Counted from the stretch's first letter, positions 34,964 through 45,590 are shown. The stretch is DNA of 64,000 bases from CAVONV01 sp963697355 (GCA_963697355.1 CAVONV010000023.1:310001-374000); one strand, 5' to 3'. Notes: a model not told the origin generated them from the sequence alone. Numbers and translations: made by a program.

Positions 34964-36349
34964 ATGAAGATGACGGTTGCTGAAGTGGCTTCCTGGATGG
35001 ACGGAATGCTCGAGTTGGGAAGAAACGACATGCCTATCGAGGGGATTTCTATCGATACCCGCACGCTCGAACCGGGAAGTTTGTTCGTCGCTATCGTTGG
35101 CCCGAATCATGATGGCCATCGTTTCGTCGACCAGGCTCTGGATCTTGGTGCCGCAGGGGTCGTTGTGTCGAGCTCGATCCAAATGAGACGTCCTGCTGTT
35201 CGGATTCGGGTGTCCGACACCACGAAGGCTCTTCAGGAACTGGCGGCAGCCGTTCGGAGACAGGCAGCACTCAAGGTCGTAGCGATAACCGGCAGTATGG
35301 GGAAAACCACCACGAAAGAGGCGACGGCAAAGGCCCTTGGTGCTCGCTATAGGGTTCTGAAGTCGGAGAAGAATCTCAACAACCTATACGGAGTACCTCT
35401 GTCGATTTTGAAACATCGTGACGAGGAAGTGGCAGTTCTGGAACTGGGGATGTCAGCCCCGGGTGAAATCGCTCGACTGACCGAGATTGCAGATCCCGAT
35501 GTAGGGGTACTCACGAACGTGGCCGAGGTGCATCGGGAGTTCTTCCCTTCTATCGAGGCTATCGCCTGTGCCAAGGGCGAACTTATCGATGGCCTCGGGG
35601 GAGACTCGGTGGCGGTAGTCAATGCAGACGACCCTCTCGTTTTGGAACAGGCGCGACGCTTCTCGGGACGGAAACTCCTCTTCGGTTTCGATAAGAGTGC
35701 CGACGTGAGGGCGGACAAGATCGTGCGCCTTCCGGATAGCCTTCGGTTCGTCGTCCACTATCGTTCTGAGGAAGTGCCGGTTCAGGTGCCGATTCTGGGT
35801 AAGCACAACATCTACAACCTTCTAGCTGCGCTAGCAGTGGCGGCTGTGCTCGACGTACCTTTGACGTCTGCGGCGGCCGAGTTTTCCTCACTGAGTGCGC
35901 CTCCTCATCGTGGCGAACGTATTCGGTTTCGTGGGGACATCTTGGTCATTGACGAGACCTACAATTCAAACCCGACTGCTTTGGCGTCGGTTCTCGACTC
36001 CTTCGGTGACGAAGAAGCCACACGAAGGATTGCGGTTTTGGGAGATATGTTGGAGCTCGGCGAGCGAGACGTTCCGCTGCACTTGGAATGCGGAAAGCTC
36101 GCGGCGACCGCAAACCTGGATCTCCTCATTGCCGTGGGACCACTGAGCCGATTCATGGTCGAAGGGGCTCGGCAGGCCGGCATGCCCGAAGATGCGATGT
36201 TGACGGCTGAAGATGCCCTGGAGGCGGGAAGACAAGTCGCTTCCCGCCTCGAAGCGGGTGACGTGGTCTTGTTCAAAGCATCACGGAGCGTAGGGCTCGA
36301 TCGCGCCATCGAAGTGCTTCGGGAACGTATCGGGGAGGAACCAGCCTGA
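34964..36349 (+). CDS. murF: UDP-N-acetylmuramoyl-tripeptide--D-alanyl-D-alanine ligase
   Basis: A 461-residue MurF. The N-terminal UDP-binding domain contains ISIDTRTLEPGSLFVAIVG. The ATP loop is VAITGSMGKTTTKEA. LKSEKNLNNLYGVPLSIL, AVLELGMSAPGEI and VIDETYNSNPTAL are the MurF markers. It attaches D-Ala-D-Ala in the cytoplasm. The stop overlaps the mraY start by one base (TGATG). Confidence 0.95.
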   Translation: MKMTVAEVASWMDGMLELGRNDMPIEGISIDTRTLEPGSLFVAIVGPNHDGHRFVDQALDLGAAGVVVSSSIQMRRPAVRIRVSDTTKALQELAAAVRRQAALKVVAITGSMGKTTTKEATAKALGARYRVLKSEKNLNNLYGVPLSILKHRDEEVAVLELGMSAPGEIARLTEIADPDVGVLTNVAEVHREFFPSIEAIACAKGELIDGLGGDSVAVVNADDPLVLEQARRFSGRKLLFGFDKSADVRADKIVRLPDSLRFVVHYRSEEVPVQVPILGKHNIYNLLAALAVAAVLDVPLTSAAAEFSSLSAPPHRGERIRFRGDILVIDETYNSNPTALASVLDSFGDEEATRRIAVLGDMLELGERDVPLHLECGKLAATANLDLLIAVGPLSRFMVEGARQAGMPEDAMLTAEDALEAGRQVASRLEAGDVVLFKASRSVGLDRAIEVLRERIGEEPA

Positions 36350-37431
36350 TGTTGTACCATCTTCTCTACCCACTCAATGCCGACATTGGTTTCTTCAATG
36401 TGTTTCGTTACGTCACGTTCCGCACCGCCTGTGCCGCCTTGACGGCTATGGTCATCTCTTTTGCCTTGGGACCGTGGCTCATCCGCAAGCTCGGTGAGTT
36501 GCAGATTGGTGAACGCATCCGCCACGATGGGCCCCAGGCCCATCAAGCGAAGGCCGGAACGCCGACCATGGGAGGTTTGTTGATCCTAACGGCGGTCATC
36601 GTTCCCACCTTGCTCTGGGCGGACCTTACCAGCATCTTCGTGTGGGTGGCTCTCGGCTCGACGTTGGGCTACGGGTTGATTGGGTTCGCCGACGACTACT
36701 TGAAGTTGGCGCGGAAATCCCATGGTCTGTCGGCTCGCACCAAGATGGCCCTTCAGGTCGTCTTGGCGGTGGGAGTGGCTCTCATCCTCATGGAATTGTC
36801 GCGCCGCGGCTCCTACAGCACGGAGCTGCTGTTTCCCTTCTTCAAAGAGCTTCGTCCCGACCTCAGTTGGTTGTTTGTGCCCTTTGCGGTGCTCGTGCTC
36901 GTAGGAGCCTCCAATACGGTCAATCTCACTGACGGTCTAGATGGTCTGGCCATTGGTTCCGTGATGATAGCGGCGGCCGCCTATACGTTGCTGACCTATG
37001 TGACGGGGCATGCGCAATTTTCGGCCTATCTGGATCTCATCCATTTCCCTCGCATCTGGGAGTTGACCATTTTCGGGGGCTCCATGGTCGGAGCCAGCCT
37101 CGGGTTCCTTTGGTTCAACTGCTACCCGGCTCAAGTCTTTATGGGAGACGTCGGTTCGCTCTCTTTGGGCGGTGCCATTGGCACCGTGGCCCTCCTCATC
37201 AAACAGGAGTTACTTCTGGTGCTGGTGGGGGGGCTCTTCGTTGTTGAGGCGCTATCCGTCATTATCCAGGTGACCTATTTCAAGATGACGGGAAAGCGAG
37301 TCTTCAGAATGGCCCCACTACATCATCATTTCGAGCTCATGGGTTGGAAGGAACCCAAGATCATCATCCGGTTCTGGATTGTCGCCATCATATTTGCGCT
37401 AGCCAGCTTGACGACGTTGAAAATCCGGTAG
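36349..37431 (+). CDS. mraY: Phospho-N-acetylmuramoyl-pentapeptide-transferase MraY
   Basis: A 360-residue polytopic enzyme (about ten membrane helices) that makes lipid I on undecaprenyl phosphate. Key motifs: HQAKAGTPTMGGLLIL, GFADDYLKLARKSHGLS with the Asp pair, NLTDGLDGLAIG, FNCYPAQVFMGDVGSLSLGG and the final APLHHHFELMGWKEPKI. Length and topology are usual. A 97-bp gap separates it from murD. Confidence 0.97.
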   Translation: MLYHLLYPLNADIGFFNVFRYVTFRTACAALTAMVISFALGPWLIRKLGELQIGERIRHDGPQAHQAKAGTPTMGGLLILTAVIVPTLLWADLTSIFVWVALGSTLGYGLIGFADDYLKLARKSHGLSARTKMALQVVLAVGVALILMELSRRGSYSTELLFPFFKELRPDLSWLFVPFAVLVLVGASNTVNLTDGLDGLAIGSVMIAAAAYTLLTYVTGHAQFSAYLDLIHFPRIWELTIFGGSMVGASLGFLWFNCYPAQVFMGDVGSLSLGGAIGTVALLIKQELLLVLVGGLFVVEALSVIIQVTYFKMTGKRVFRMAPLHHHFELMGWKEPKIIIRFWIVAIIFALASLTTLKIR

Positions 37432-37528
37432 CGACATGACGTTGAGGCGAGGTGACAGGACAGTTCGATGAGGCGAGAGCGGTTGCAGGAGGTCATAGAC
37501 GAAGCATCAGTGGCACCGGACCGAGATC

Positions 37529-38959
37529 ATGATTGGAGAAGATTTCAGAGGGAGACGTGTGCTGGTCGTTGGATTGGCGCGAAGTGGCGTGGCATCCATC
37601 GAGTTTCTGAGCCAACGCGGTGCGGAAGTGAGAGCAACGGATCTGAGGTCAGAGAAAGATCTCTCCGCGGAATTATCTGGCTTGAGGCGACGAGGGGTGG
37701 AACTGGTTCTGGGCGCGCACCCGTCGGGACTGACGTCGGATGTCGATCTCGTTGTGACCAGCCCTGGAGTGCCGCTGCAATCGGTGCCTCTGGAAGAAGC
37801 GCGCGCGAAAGGGATACCGGTTTGGGGAGAGCTGGAGCTTGCTTATCGGCAGATACGAGGCTTGGTGATTGCCATCACGGGTACCAAGGGCAAGTCGACG
37901 ACCGCCAGTTTGATTGCGGAGATTTTGAAACGTGCTGGGCGTTCGGTGAAGTTGGGAGGCAACATCGGCATGCCTCTCATCAGTTTGGTCGAGAGTGCGA
38001 GGTCGGACGACGTTTTCGTCGTCGAGGTCTCGAGCTTCCAGCTCGAGACGACGGAGAAGTTTCGGCCTCATGTCGCCATACTCCTCGACGTGACACCGGA
38101 TCATCTGGATTGACACGCATCGTTCGAGGACTACGTCGAGGCAAAAGAACGGATTTTCGCCAATCAGGAGGGGAGGGATTGGGCGGTAGTCTACGCCGGA
38201 AATCCCTTGACGGTGGAAATGGCTTCTAAATCGCATTCGAAAAAAATCTACTTCAGTCTCGAGTCCAAGTGTGACCAGGTACCCGCCATCTCGGTCGAAG
38301 GACCTTGGATCGTCAAGCGAGACAATGGTGAAACAACCGCGCTGGTCTCGTTGGAGAAAATACCTCTGCGGGGACGTCACAACGTGGAAAACATCATGGC
38401 AGCATGCGGCGCCGCGACGGTTATGGACATCGATCCGGAACTTCTCGTTTTGGCCGTCGGAGACTTCGCCGGTGTTGCGCATGCGCTGGAATGTGTCGGT
38501 GAGCTTGAAGGAGTGGCTTTCTATAATGACTCGAAGGCCACCAACTTGGCAGCTGCAAGAGCGGCGCTCGAGAGTTTTGAGGGTGGCGTGTTCCTGATCC
38601 TCGGAGGACGCTCCAAGGCCGGTGACTTCAGTGATCTCCGCCCTCACGTGAGACGCAACGTGAAGAGAGTATTGGCGATTGGAGAAGCTCGGCAACGCAT
38701 AGAAGAGGCCCTCGGTGACGTGGTCCCTGTAGTCCGGTGCCGAAATCTGAGAGAAGCGGTTGATAAAGCCTTCGGTCATGCCTTGCCTGGAGATACGGTG
38801 CTGCTCTCGCCGGCTTGCGCCAGCTTCGATATGTTCACTGACTACGCTGAGCGCGGGGATCGATTTCGTGAGGAAGTCGAGAGACTCATGAAACGTACTC
38901 AGAAAGCCAATGGCAAGACTTCTTCGGGCCGGGACGAAGGCAAAACCGGAGAAGAATGA
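37529..38959 (+). CDS. murD: UDP-N-acetylmuramoylalanine--D-glutamate ligase MurD (in-frame TGA)
   Basis: The frame begins at 37529 with the MurD Rossmann motif VLVVGLARSGVAS and the ATP loop ITGTKGKSTTASL. A TGA at 38111-38113 breaks it after TPDHLD. The same frame continues at once with HASFEDYVEAKERIFANQ and ends normally at 38959 (AFYNDSKATN, LILGGRSKAGDF, LLSPACASFDMFTDYAERGDRF). MurD usually has Arg, or a similar residue, at this spot, so CGA-to-TGA or TGG-to-TGA is the simplest change. TGA is the normal stop for many neighbours, so recoding is unlikely. murD is indispensable, which favours a base-call error or very recent mutation. Confidence 0.85.
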
Positions 38960-38970
38960 CCTAGGAAGCT

Positions 38971-40061
38971 ATGGCAAAGAAACTGTCACCAGATCGAACA
39001 CTGTTCATCGTGACCATTGGACTCACGTCCTTTGGCTTGGTCATGTTGTACAGTGCGTCCGCTCTGGTGGCACACGAGGCTCATCGAAGCTCATATTTCT
39101 TCCTGGTCAAGCAGCTCATTTGGGCGTTGCTCGGTCTACTCGTCATGGCCGTTCTCATGCGGCTGGACTATCGGCGTTTGAACCGTCCCGCTGTCGTATA
39201 CGGCCTGTTGGGTCTGACAGTGTTGCTCTTGATGGCTGTACTTTTCACGCCACCACTCAAGAACGCGCACCGGTGGCTTCGTTTCGGATTGGTTTCTTTC
39301 CAGCCGTCCGAAGTGACCAAGCTGGTGCTCGTTCTGACGCTCGCTTATCAGCTCGACAAGAAACGGGAACGGATGGACGATTTTTTCAACGGGCTCTTTC
39401 CTTCGCTCGTGGTCACGGGCTTCTTGGCGTTTCTCGTTCTGATCGAGCCGGATTTCGGTACCGCCTTTGTCTCGTCCTCATTGGCTGTTGTTTGTTCTTT
39501 ATGTCCGGTGCTCCTCTCCGGTATTTGGTCCAGCTCGGTTTGGCGGCTCTGCCGGTCATCTACTGGTTGATTGTCAAAGTGCAGTACCGGAGGCAAAGGT
39601 TGCTGGCGTTTCTGGATCCCTTCGAAGATCCGCTCGGCCGAGGATTTCAGATTATCCAATCTCTTATTGCGGTTGGGACGGGGGGGATTTTCGGTGTTGG
39701 ATTCATGAGGAGCCAACAGAAACTGTTCTATCTTCCCGAACCACATACCGATTTCATCTTCTCGGTCATAGGAGAGGAGCTGGGGTTGATTGGAACGCTT
39801 GCGGTGGTGGGCGCCTTCTCGGTTATCCTCTGGAGAGGTATTGTCATTGCCCGCCGTGCCCCGGATCTCTTCGGCACATTTCTCGCAGGAGGCCTAACGG
39901 CCCTTGTCGTCGGACAGGCGTTCATAAACATGGGAGTGACATTGGGACTTTTGCCGACCACGGGCATCCCGCTCCCCTTTGTTTCGGCGGCAGGAACGTC
40001 GCTCGTTGTATCCATGGCGTCGGTTGGACTGCTGTTGGCCGTTTCTCAACATGCGAGGTAA
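38971..40061 (+). CDS. ftsW: Peptidoglycan glycosyltransferase FtsW (frameshifted near 39490)
   Basis: A SEDS-family polymerase working with FtsI at the septum. The first frame (ATG 38971) gives the N-terminal helices and the RWLRFGLVSFQPSEVTKL signature, through LIEPDFGTAFV. After about 39490 the coding sense is in another frame: YLPEPHTDFIFSVIGEELG, LLPTTGIPLPFVSAAGTSL and the stop at 40061. A one-base deletion accounts for it and joining gives about 364 residues, a standard length. murG starts 3 bp after the stop. Confidence 0.9.
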
Positions 40062-40064
40062 GGG

Positions 40065-41170
40065 GTGGGAACAGGAGGCGAAAGCCTGCGGGTGCTCATT
40101 GCCGCGGGCGGCACAGGAGGGCATATCTATCCTGCGTTGGCCGTGGCGAGGAAGCTCAAAGAAATGGAACCGGGAGTGGAAGTGATTTTTTGCGGAACTG
40201 AGCGAGGACTCGAAGGCCGGATTGTGCCTCGGGCCGGATTCTCGCTCGAGATGGTCCGAGTGAAACCTCTCAGAGGGGGTTCCATATTCCGCAAGATTGA
40301 GGCCGCCGCTTTCCTCCCTCTTGCTTTCGTCGATGCTGCCAGGCTTCTTTGGAGAACCCATCCGCGAGTGGTCATGGGTGTCGGTGGTTACGTTTCTGGT
40401 CCGATCGTGGCGGTGGCAGGGCTATCAGGAGTGCCTACATTGCTTCTCGAGCCCAATGCGACGCCCGGTCTGGCCAACCGGTGGCTTTCTCCTTTCATCG
40501 ACGCAGCCGCAGTTGCTTGGGAAGAGACGAAGCGTTTTTTCGGGACGAAGGCATTCGTTTCCGGTAACCCGGTCAGAGACGATATTGCTCGAATAGGCGT
40601 TCGCCCCGTTGGCGACGAGCTTAGAGTACTCGTGTTCGGAGGGAGCCAGGGCTCGCATGTTTTGAACGATGCGATGTTGGCCGCGTTGCCGCATCTCGAG
40701 GGACACGCGAAGCGACTGACGGTAACCCATCAAACCGGTGAGAAAGAGCTCGAAATGGTTCGAGCGATCTACAGGAAGACGAATATTACGGCTCGGGTGG
40801 AACCCTTTCTCTACGAGATGAGCGGTGCCTATGCTGACTGTGATTTGGTCGTTTCTCGGGCCGGAGCAACGACCTGTGCGGAATTGGCGGCGGCGGGAAG
40901 GCCATCCGTTCTGGTGCCTTTGCCTATTGCAGGTGGTCATCAGAGAGAAAATGCAGAAATGATGGAACGGGCCGGCGCGGCGATTGCACTGCCTGAGGAG
41001 AAGTTGACTGGGGAAGTTCTCTCTCGAATTCTGATCGATCTCATGAACGTCCCGGCCAGCGGCGGGGAATGGCGGAGAGCGCTCGATCTTTGGCACGCCC
41101 TGAAGCCTCGAAGATCATTGCGGAACGTCTGTTGGAGCTGGCAGGTGGAACCGGAGGTTGGGGCGGATGA
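40065..41170 (+). CDS. murG: UDP-N-acetylglucosamine--lipid I transferase MurG (C-terminal frameshift)
   Basis: MurG makes lipid II on the inner face of the membrane. GTG 40065 starts a GT28 protein with AAGGTGGHIYPALAVA, VMGVGGYVSGPIV, FGGSQGSHVLND and SRAGATTCAELAAAGRPSVLVPLP. The frame leaves the family sequence near 41075 and runs on out of phase to 41288. A one-base deletion there restores the usual ending ARSLARPEASKIIAERLLEL and a stop at 41168-41170. That stop overlaps the murC ATG as ATGA, which strongly supports the corrected frame. Confidence 0.92.
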
Positions 41171-42561
41171 GCGCCAAGCCGCTATTCTCGCGAAAGACCC
41201 GGATCCACTTCGTGGGCATCGGTGGGATCGGAATGAGCGGTATTGCCGAGGTTCTAGTGAACTTGGGCTATCCCGTGAGTGGGTCTGACCTCAAAAAGAC
41301 GGCGGCCACCAGGCGACTCGAATCTTTGGGAGTGGAAGTCTACGCAGGACATAGGAAAGAGCATGTCGAAGGTGCCGATGTCGTGGTGATTTCGTCAGCG
41401 GTGCGTCGGGACAACGTTGAGGTGGCGAACGCCGGGACACTCCAGATCCCTATTATCCCGCGGGCTGAAATGTTGGCGGAGTTGATGAGGCTCAAGTATG
41501 GCATCGCTGTGGCCGGTTCCCACGGGAAGACAACGACGACTTCGATGATAGCTGTGATGTTGGACAACGCCGGTCTCGATCCAACGATGGTCATTGGCGG
41601 GCGCCTGGGTATCCTCGGAAGCAATGCCAGGCTCGGCAGCTCGGATTTCATGGTCGTGGAGGCCGATGAGTCGGATCGAAGCTTCTTGCACCTGTCCCCG
41701 GTTATTGCCGTCGTGACGGGGATCGATCGAGAGCACATGGAAGCCTATCGGGATTCAGAAGATCTCGAGAGTGCTTTCGCGGATTTCGTAAACAAAGTTC
41801 CGTTTTATGGCGCAACCGTGGTATGTCTCGACGAGGAGAGAGTTCAAGACCTCCTTCCAAGGATACGACGTCGATACGTAACCTACGGCTTTTCCACTCA
41901 AGCAGATGTCACGGCGGAAAACGTGGAGCTCTCGGGAACGAAATCCTCCTTCGCTCTGAAACTCCGAGGGGAAGGGGTGGGACAAGTCGTCCTCAGCGTT
42001 CCGGGGCGCGTCAGCGTTCTGAACAGTCTGGCAGCAGTGGCGGTGGCCTACGAGCTCGGGATACCTATCGACGAGATCCTCTCGGGGCTCGAAGCCTACA
42101 CGGGAGTCGACCGGCGGTTTCAGATCAAGGGTGAGCACGGAGGTGTCCTCATTGTTGATGACTACGGGCACCATCCGACGGAGATACGCGCGAGTCTGGC
42201 CACGGCAAAGGAAGCCTTTGGGCGGAGGACGATTGTCATCTTTCAGCCTCATCGTTTCTCTCGGGTTCAAGCTCTCTATGATGAGTTCTGCCGTGCCTTT
42301 CATCAGGCCGATCTCCTTTTGGTGACGGAGATCTATGCTGCCGGCGAGGAACCGATTCCGGAGATAAGCGGCCGGCGGCTTTCAGAGGGAATCAAGAAGC
42401 ATGGACATCGGGATGTGCGTTTCGTCGAATCGCTGGATTCCATTCCAGAGGTTGTGACCGAAGAAATGGCTGCGGGCGATCTCGTTCTGACCCTGGGGGC
42501 CGGTAGCATAACGACTTTGTCCGACCGACTCGTGGAGATACTGCGTGATCGTGGCAAATAG
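41167..42561 (+). CDS. murC: UDP-N-acetylmuramate--L-alanine ligase
   Basis: A 464-residue MurC, starting at ATG 41167 (overlapping the corrected murG stop). It has IHFVGIGGIGMSGIAEVL, the ATP loop AGSHGKTTTTSMI, VVEADESDRSFL, VDDYGHHPTEIRA and IFQPHRFSRVQAL. It adds the first L-Ala to UDP-MurNAc. Its C-terminal codons overlap murB if the GTG at 42545 is used there. Confidence 0.96.
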   Translation: MSAKPLFSRKTRIHFVGIGGIGMSGIAEVLVNLGYPVSGSDLKKTAATRRLESLGVEVYAGHRKEHVEGADVVVISSAVRRDNVEVANAGTLQIPIIPRAEMLAELMRLKYGIAVAGSHGKTTTTSMIAVMLDNAGLDPTMVIGGRLGILGSNARLGSSDFMVVEADESDRSFLHLSPVIAVVTGIDREHMEAYRDSEDLESAFADFVNKVPFYGATVVCLDEERVQDLLPRIRRRYVTYGFSTQADVTAENVELSGTKSSFALKLRGEGVGQVVLSVPGRVSVLNSLAAVAVAYELGIPIDEILSGLEAYTGVDRRFQIKGEHGGVLIVDDYGHHPTEIRASLATAKEAFGRRTIVIFQPHRFSRVQALYDEFCRAFHQADLLLVTEIYAAGEEPIPEISGRRLSEGIKKHGHRDVRFVESLDSIPEVVTEEMAAGDLVLTLGAGSITTLSDRLVEILRDRGK

Positions 42562-43459
42562 TCCAATGGAAGAGCTAACGGCTGGATTGCGCGATACCGG
42601 CGTTTTGTTCCGGTTGGAGGAGCCGCTTTCCCGATACACGACGATCGGATTGGGAGGACCTGCAGAGGTGATGGTGTTTCCGTCCTCCCTCGTCGAGCTC
42701 CAACGCACCGTTGCCGTCGTGGGAGAGTATGAGCTTCCGATTCGTATCCTCGGAGGTGGTAGCAATTTGTTGGTGAGCGATGAGGGCCTACGTGGAGTCG
42801 TGATCCACATGGGCGCGATGAAAGTCACTCGCTTTCACGACGGTGGTCGAATCGAAGCAGAGGCCGGTGTTCATTTCCCACAGCTGGTGCGTGCGGCGGT
42901 TGGCCGCGGACTGCGTGGGCTCGAAGGCGGCGTTGGAATTCCCGGTTCTGTGGGGGGCGTACTGGCGATGAATGCCGGTGCCTATGGATTCTCCATGGGG
43001 GATTGGGTGGAAAACGTTACGATCATCGTCGCCGGGAAAGGCGTCGCGGAGCTCACTCGCGATCAGGTTGATTTTCGCTATCGCTCCTCGTCGTTTGGCG
43101 ACGAGGTAATCGTCGCCCGCTGCGTCCTCCAATTGGAGGAAGACGAGCGCGGAGCCATTCGTGCCGACATGGAGCAGCAACTGGGTGTTCGCAAAACCAC
43201 TCAACCTGTGGGTGTGAAGAGCGCGGGTTGCATATTCAAGAATCCGCCGGAGGGCTCCGCGGGCAAAATCATAGATGAGGTCGGGCTCAAGGGACTGAAG
43301 ATGGGTGGAGCACGAGTTTCGGAGGTGCACGCTAATTTCATCGTGCACGACGGCGACGCCAAGGCTGCTGACGTATTTGGTTTGATTGAGGAGATCAAAG
43401 AAAAGGTGTCCAAGGCAACGGGAGTGGATCTCGAGGAAGAGGTCAAACGGTGGAGCTAG
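42545..43459 (+). CDS. murB: UDP-N-acetylenolpyruvoylglucosamine reductase
   Basis: An FAD-dependent reductase of about 300 residues that forms UDP-MurNAc. The motifs are YTTIGLGGPAEVMVFP, RILGGGSNLLVSDEGLRG, GLEGGVGIPGSVGGVLAMNAGAYG and the active-site segment KSAGCIFKNPP, where a Cys replaces the Ser of E. coli MurB, as in several other bacteria. The start is either GTG 42545 (overlapping murC) or ATG 42566; neither has a strong ribosome site. The 3' end overlaps ftsQ by 10 bp. Confidence 0.95.
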   Translation: MIVANSPMEELTAGLRDTGVLFRLEEPLSRYTTIGLGGPAEVMVFPSSLVELQRTVAVVGEYELPIRILGGGSNLLVSDEGLRGVVIHMGAMKVTRFHDGGRIEAEAGVHFPQLVRAAVGRGLRGLEGGVGIPGSVGGVLAMNAGAYGFSMGDWVENVTIIVAGKGVAELTRDQVDFRYRSSSFGDEVIVARCVLQLEEDERGAIRADMEQQLGVRKTTQPVGVKSAGCIFKNPPEGSAGKIIDEVGLKGLKMGGARVSEVHANFIVHDGDAKAADVFGLIEEIKEKVSKATGVDLEEEVKRWS

Positions 43460-44334
43460 AGAGGCACTCGGTGCGATCGACGGAGCAGGAAGCTCACCCG
43501 AGGGAGCATTTTCTCCGACGTCAGGTCGTGCCGCGTCGTAGCGCCCGCCGAAATGTAGGGGCCGTGTTTCGCTGGATGGGCGCGGTGGCCGGTCTCGCCG
43601 GTCTCATTGCCGCGGGATTCTGGACTGCCGCCGCAGCGGGGCGATCTCCCGAGCTTACGGTGAGCCGTATTCGCGTGGAGGGAAATGAGCGACTTTCTGA
43701 AGGAGAAATATTGGAGGCTTTAGGGCTCCATTCGGGGACGAACATCCTGAATCTGGATTTGGACAGTTTGAAAGACCAGTTGTTGAGATCGCCTTGGATT
43801 AAGGACGTGCAATTGACTCGTGTGCTTCCGGCCACATTGACGCTTCGGGTCGTTGAACGATCTCCCGTAGGAATTGCCGTTCTGGACGAGCTTTATCTCA
43901 TGGACGAGCAGGGGCATTTGCTGGATGAAGCTGGGCCCCGTTACGCTGACTTGACCCCGCCTCTGGTGCGGGGGCTTGCCGACGAACGCGGAGTCTTGAT
44001 TCGGGACCGCACCGAGCTTGCCGGGAGACTTCTTTGGGCGCTTGCCCAGGATGAGAAACTCGAGTCAGTCATCTCCTCGATCGATGTGGCGGAGGGGGCG
44101 GGCTCCATTAAGGTGCGGCTGCGCCATCCGCCTTTGACAGTACTCATGGCAGAAGACGATCTGGTGCCGCGCCTGAGAGAGGTCTTGCCACTCATGGAGG
44201 GAATTCTCGACCGCTTCCCAACCGTGGCGGCAGTCGATCTCCGTTATCGAGGGCGTGTGTATTTGCAGCTTCGAACCGAGCTCGTGTCGGAGGGACAAAC
44301 CGTGCTCGTTTCGAGCGTTGATGGGGGGAGGTGA
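43450..44334 (+). CDS. ftsQ: Cell division protein FtsQ
   Basis: A 294-residue bitopic protein. A basic N-terminal tail precedes a membrane helix (about residues 38-56, WMGAVAGLAGLIAAGFW). The POTRA domain follows: VSRIRVEGNERLSEGEILEALGL, LDLDSLKDQLLRSPWIKDVQLTRVLPATLTLRVVERSP. The FtsQ beta domain comes last. It bridges early and late division proteins. GTG start overlaps murB; the stop overlaps the ftsA GTG (GTGA). No ddl gene intervenes. Confidence 0.92.
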   Translation: MELERHSVRSTEQEAHPREHFLRRQVVPRRSARRNVGAVFRWMGAVAGLAGLIAAGFWTAAAAGRSPELTVSRIRVEGNERLSEGEILEALGLHSGTNILNLDLDSLKDQLLRSPWIKDVQLTRVLPATLTLRVVERSPVGIAVLDELYLMDEQGHLLDEAGPRYADLTPPLVRGLADERGVLIRDRTELAGRLLWALAQDEKLESVISSIDVAEGAGSIKVRLRHPPLTVLMAEDDLVPRLREVLPLMEGILDRFPTVAAVDLRYRGRVYLQLRTELVSEGQTVLVSSVDGGR

Positions 44335-45590
44335 GTGCTCTGAACAAGAAGGACCGATACATTGTGGGGCTCGACATCGGCACGACGAAAGTGACGGCGA
44401 TAGTCAGTGAGATCACGGAGGAGGGACGCCAAGACATCATCGGGATCGGCTCTACCGAGTCCAAGGGTTTACGCAAAGGGATGGTGATCAATCTCGAGCA
44501 GACCGTGGAGTCCATTAAACGTGTGGTCGAAGAAGCAGAGCTCATGGCTGGAGTGGAAATCGAGTCTGTCTACGTTGGCTTGGCAGGAGGGCACATCAAG
44601 GGGTTCAACTCTCGTGCCGTGGTGGCCATCACCAACAAGACTCGGGAGATCACACGCGAGGACGTTTACAGGGCTGTCGACGCTGCCAAGGCGATTCCCC
44701 TTCCATCGGATCGTGAGATCGTCCATGTGTTGCCGCAGGAGTTTGTTGTGGACGGACAGGATGGGATCTTTGATCCCACCGGTATGACGGGTAGCCGTTT
44801 AGAGGCCAACGTTCATATCATCACGGCCGGTACGACAGCGACGCAAAACATCGTGACTTGTGTCAACCGTGCCGGCATGGAAGTTACAGAAACCGTGCTC
44901 GAGCAGCTTTCCGCGGCGGAGGCGGTGTTGACGACGGACGAAAAAGAGCTGGGTGTTGCTTTGGTCGATATTGGCGGTGGCACTACCGATCTTGCCATCT
45001 TCGACAAGGGCACCATCTGGCACACATCAGTGCTACCAACAGGGGGCGATCATTTCACCAACGACGTGGCGGTTGGTTTGCGCACTCCCATTCTAGAAGC
45101 GGAGAAGATCAAAAAGAAGTACGGTTGCGCCCTGAGTACGATGGTCAACGAAGAGGACACCATCGAAGTGCCGAGTGTGGGGGGACGAAATCCTCGGATT
45201 CTTTCGCGCCAACTTCTCGCTGAGATCTTGCAGCCGAGGGCCGAAGAGATCTGCCACTTGGTCTACGAGGAAGTGCGCCGTGCCGGCTATGAGAGCATCC
45301 TGAACTCAGGGCTTGTGTTCACCGGCGGTAGTGCTTCTTTAGAAGGCCTGCCGGAGGTTGCCGAGCGAGTGTTCGATATGCCAATCAGGTGCGGCTCTCC
45401 AACAGGTGTTGGGGGCCTCGTAGATGTGGTGGCCAGCCCGGCCTACGCGACGGGAGTGGGGCTTGTCCTCTATGCGCATCGGAGCCGATCCAACCGGCTA
45501 TTGCCTCATGGACGGTTCAATCACAATCCGCTAGCAAGGATCTGGGAGCGTTGCCGTAAGCTGGTGAACGCTCCGCTTGGTGCCGGCTAG
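44331..45590 (+). CDS. ftsA: Cell division protein FtsA
   Basis: A 419-residue actin-like ATPase that ties FtsZ to the membrane. VGLDIGTTKVTAIV (phosphate 1), the SHS2 1C domain with AGGHIKGFNSRAVVAI, DIGGGTTDLAIF (phosphate 2) and FTGGSASLEGLPEVAE (adenosine site) are in order. The C-terminus is basic with an amphipathic end (NPLARIWERCRKLVNAPL), which fits a membrane-targeting helix. ftsZ follows after 29 bp. Confidence 0.96.
   Translation: MSALNKKDRYIVGLDIGTTKVTAIVSEITEEGRQDIIGIGSTESKGLRKGMVINLEQTVESIKRVVEEAELMAGVEIESVYVGLAGGHIKGFNSRAVVAITNKTREITREDVYRAVDAAKAIPLPSDREIVHVLPQEFVVDGQDGIFDPTGMTGSRLEANVHIITAGTTATQNIVTCVNRAGMEVTETVLEQLSAAEAVLTTDEKELGVALVDIGGGTTDLAIFDKGTIWHTSVLPTGGDHFTNDVAVGLRTPILEAEKIKKKYGCALSTMVNEEDTIEVPSVGGRNPRILSRQLLAEILQPRAEEICHLVYEEVRRAGYESILNSGLVFTGGSASLEGLPEVAERVFDMPIRCGSPTGVGGLVDVVASPAYATGVGLVLYAHRSRSNRLLPHGRFNHNPLARIWERCRKLVNAPLGAG

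Noticed and set aside
38111..38113. Selenocysteine or recoded TGA in murD
   Set aside because: MurD has no Sec members, no SECIS-like hairpin is evident, and TGA is an ordinary stop in neighbours.
37673..38779. 368-codon minus-strand frame over murD
   Set aside because: No family resemblance; antisense to MurD coding sequence.
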